This document shows, in pieces, positions 24,564 through 25,407 of a stretch of DNA of 25,407 bases. The stretch spans positions 1-25,407 of the IMG/VR virus record IMGVR_UViG_3300008261_000202. The stretch is one strand, 5' to 3'. The position numbers were made by a program, and so were the translations under genes. Under the pieces are notes generated by a model that saw only the letters and a list, made by a program, of their open reading frames with translations, was not told the origin of the DNA and did no database searches. Every line of letters begins with the position of its first letter. Position 1 is the stretch's first letter. The DNA comes from a virus.

Positions 24564-24725
24564 ATGTTAGAAGTTACAGACTATGAGAGAGAGTTGTTGA
24601 TTGAATGCATACAATTCCGACTCGAAACGGACAATTACAATTGTAGAAAAGATAAATCCAGAAGATTTAGAGGGGACTTTGAATCAGGTCAGGGGACTTG
24701 TATGGACTTCTGGTGGAAAAGATGA
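24564..24725 (+). CDS. small unknown protein, 53 aa
   Basis: Product starts MLEVTDYERELLIECIQFRL, then ETDNYNCRKDKSRRFRGDFE and ends MDFWWKR. The N-terminus has the 'LT..ER.LL.EcI..RL..dn' pattern of small phage and cyanobacterial proteins. A GAGAGG ribosome site lies at 24556-24561. It sits between the island and the next promoter. Moderate support only. Confidence 0.6.
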   Translation: MLEVTDYERELLIECIQFRLETDNYNCRKDKSRRFRGDFESGQGTCMDFWWKR

Positions 24726-24761
24726 GGATATCAAAGTAATTCTAAATAATGGGGAAGACCG

Positions 24762-24790
24762 TTGCAATGATTGATTTGTAGTGGTATAAT
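24762..24790 (+). promoter_or_regulatory. sigma-70 promoter before the last gene
   Basis: TTGCAA (24762-24767), 17-base spacer, perfect TATAAT (24785-24790), 23 bases before the ATG at 24814. This is the best-matched -10 box with correct spacing in the window and lacks the cassette hairpin. Confidence 0.7.
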
Positions 24791-24813
24791 GTAAACGTCG
24801 AAATTTATTTTTT

Positions 24814-25407
24814 ATGGCAAAAGGATTTACGATTAAAGCAAGCGCACCGACGACTAAGAAAGTTGTTGATGAATTTAATTTAGAAGAAGCAAAAGAAATG
24901 GTGAAAGGAAAATCCATCGTCTTTTGTCTACCAGGTAGAGGTTGTTCATATATTTTTCTGAAAGCATTTGTTCAATTGTGTTTTGATTTGGTACAGGCAG
25001 GAGCAAGTATTCAGATTTCACAGGACTATAGTTCTATGGTAAACTTTGCACGATGCAAAGTACTTGGAGCAAATGTTCTCAGAGGACCACGGCAGAAACC
25101 TTGGGATGGCAAACTTGAATATGATTATCAACTCTGGATTGATAACGATATTGTGTTTAATACTGAGCAGTTCTATCGTCTTGTAGCAATGGATAAAGAT
25201 ATTGCTGCTGGTTGGTATATGACTGAAGATGGTCACACCACATCCGTTGCACACTGGTTGGAGGAAGATGATTTCCGTACCAATGGTGGAGTGATGAATC
25301 ATGAAACTGGAGAGACGATGCAGAATCGTCGTAAACCATTTACAGTTGATTACACTGGATTTGGTTGGGTGTTGATTAAGAAAGGTGTCTTTGAATCTCT
25401 TGAGTAT
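24814..25407 (+). CDS. glycosyltransferase-like (GT-A fold) protein, 5' part, 198 aa visible
   Basis: Product starts MAKGFTIKASAPTTKKVVDE. KSIVFCLPGRGCSYIFLKAF (33-52), MVNFARCKVLGAN (75-87) and LWIDNDIVF (107-115) follow the GT-A layout: an N-terminal strand-turn, an R-rich helix, then a DxD-type metal site, here D110-N-D112. GGV and TGFGWVLIKK further on also fit. It would transfer a sugar from a nucleotide-sugar, perhaps to phage DNA or virion proteins. I recall close relatives in T4-like cyanophages annotated as hypothetical or glycosyltransferase. The gene runs off the right edge. Confidence 0.75.
   Translation, partial: MAKGFTIKASAPTTKKVVDEFNLEEAKEMVKGKSIVFCLPGRGCSYIFLKAFVQLCFDLVQAGASIQISQDYSSMVNFARCKVLGANVLRGPRQKPWDGKLEYDYQLWIDNDIVFNTEQFYRLVAMDKDIAAGWYMTEDGHTTSVAHWLEEDDFRTNGGVMNHETGETMQNRRKPFTVDYTGFGWVLIKKGVFESLEY

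Noticed and set aside
24347-24586. Open frame of 79 codons, lysine-rich, in the non-coding island
   Set aside because: It runs through the A-tracts and one copy of the 18-mer repeat, has no ribosome site, unusual composition and no recognisable pattern. It overlaps the better-supported 24564 gene.

Overview
The window looks like the accessory early-gene region of a large lytic tailed phage of cyanobacteria, most like a T4-like cyanomyovirus. All supported genes (about 80) read rightward. They are mostly 40-130 codons long and packed with ATGA, TAATG or TGATG stop/start overlaps. A phage tRNA-Arg, cyanophage-type small proteins, a calcineurin-like phosphoesterase, an HNH protein, a CAAD/CURT1-like membrane protein, a Dam methylase and TATAAATA-like late promoters support this. 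No structural, replication-core, integrase or photosynthesis gene is seen, so host and genus are inferred. Family resemblances are from memory and were not searched.

Layout. 1-6131: one long run of small unknown genes, including a short ArdA-like protein (2216), a two-module 231-aa protein (1524) and three pairs of likely local duplicates. 6132-9922: short operons separated by hairpin-promoter cassettes, with the CAAD-like protein (6660), tRNA-Arg(TCT) (8191), phosphoesterase (8470) and HNH protein (9289). 9923-14415: more small conserved cyanophage-type genes, then an SF2 DEAH helicase (13180). 14443-16439: a candidate capsid-packaged internal protein, then a MutH/Sau3AI-like endonuclease directly followed by a Dam-type methylase. 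16440-19396: small genes, including a clearer ArdA-like anti-restriction protein (18350). 19397-19690: a GC-rich, hairpin-dense gap that may be a structured RNA. 19691-23377: small genes, one of them (20421-20977) internally deleted and frameshifted. 23378-24563: an AT-rich non-coding island with six exact TTTTCCACA boxes, a degenerate repeat array, an 18-mer present three times and a lone leftward promoter. 24564-25407: a small gene and the start of a glycosyltransferase-like gene running off the edge.

How it fits together. Successive operons are punctuated by a repeated cassette: an inverted repeat (GTGCCAC..GTGGCAC or GGACAGT..ACTGTCC), a C-rich spacer, then a -10 box (TATGAT/TATACT/TATAAT), in four cases followed by a GATTACNNNGTAATC-like palindrome. 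This suggests serial terminator-promoter units under shared control. The MutH-like nuclease, the Dam methylase and marked GATC scarcity (9 sites counted by eye, several-fold fewer than composition predicts) point to a GATC-centred restriction/modification or host-DNA-attack system, with ArdA-like proteins as companion anti-restriction factors. The island before the last genes is the best candidate for a replication origin or regulatory hub.
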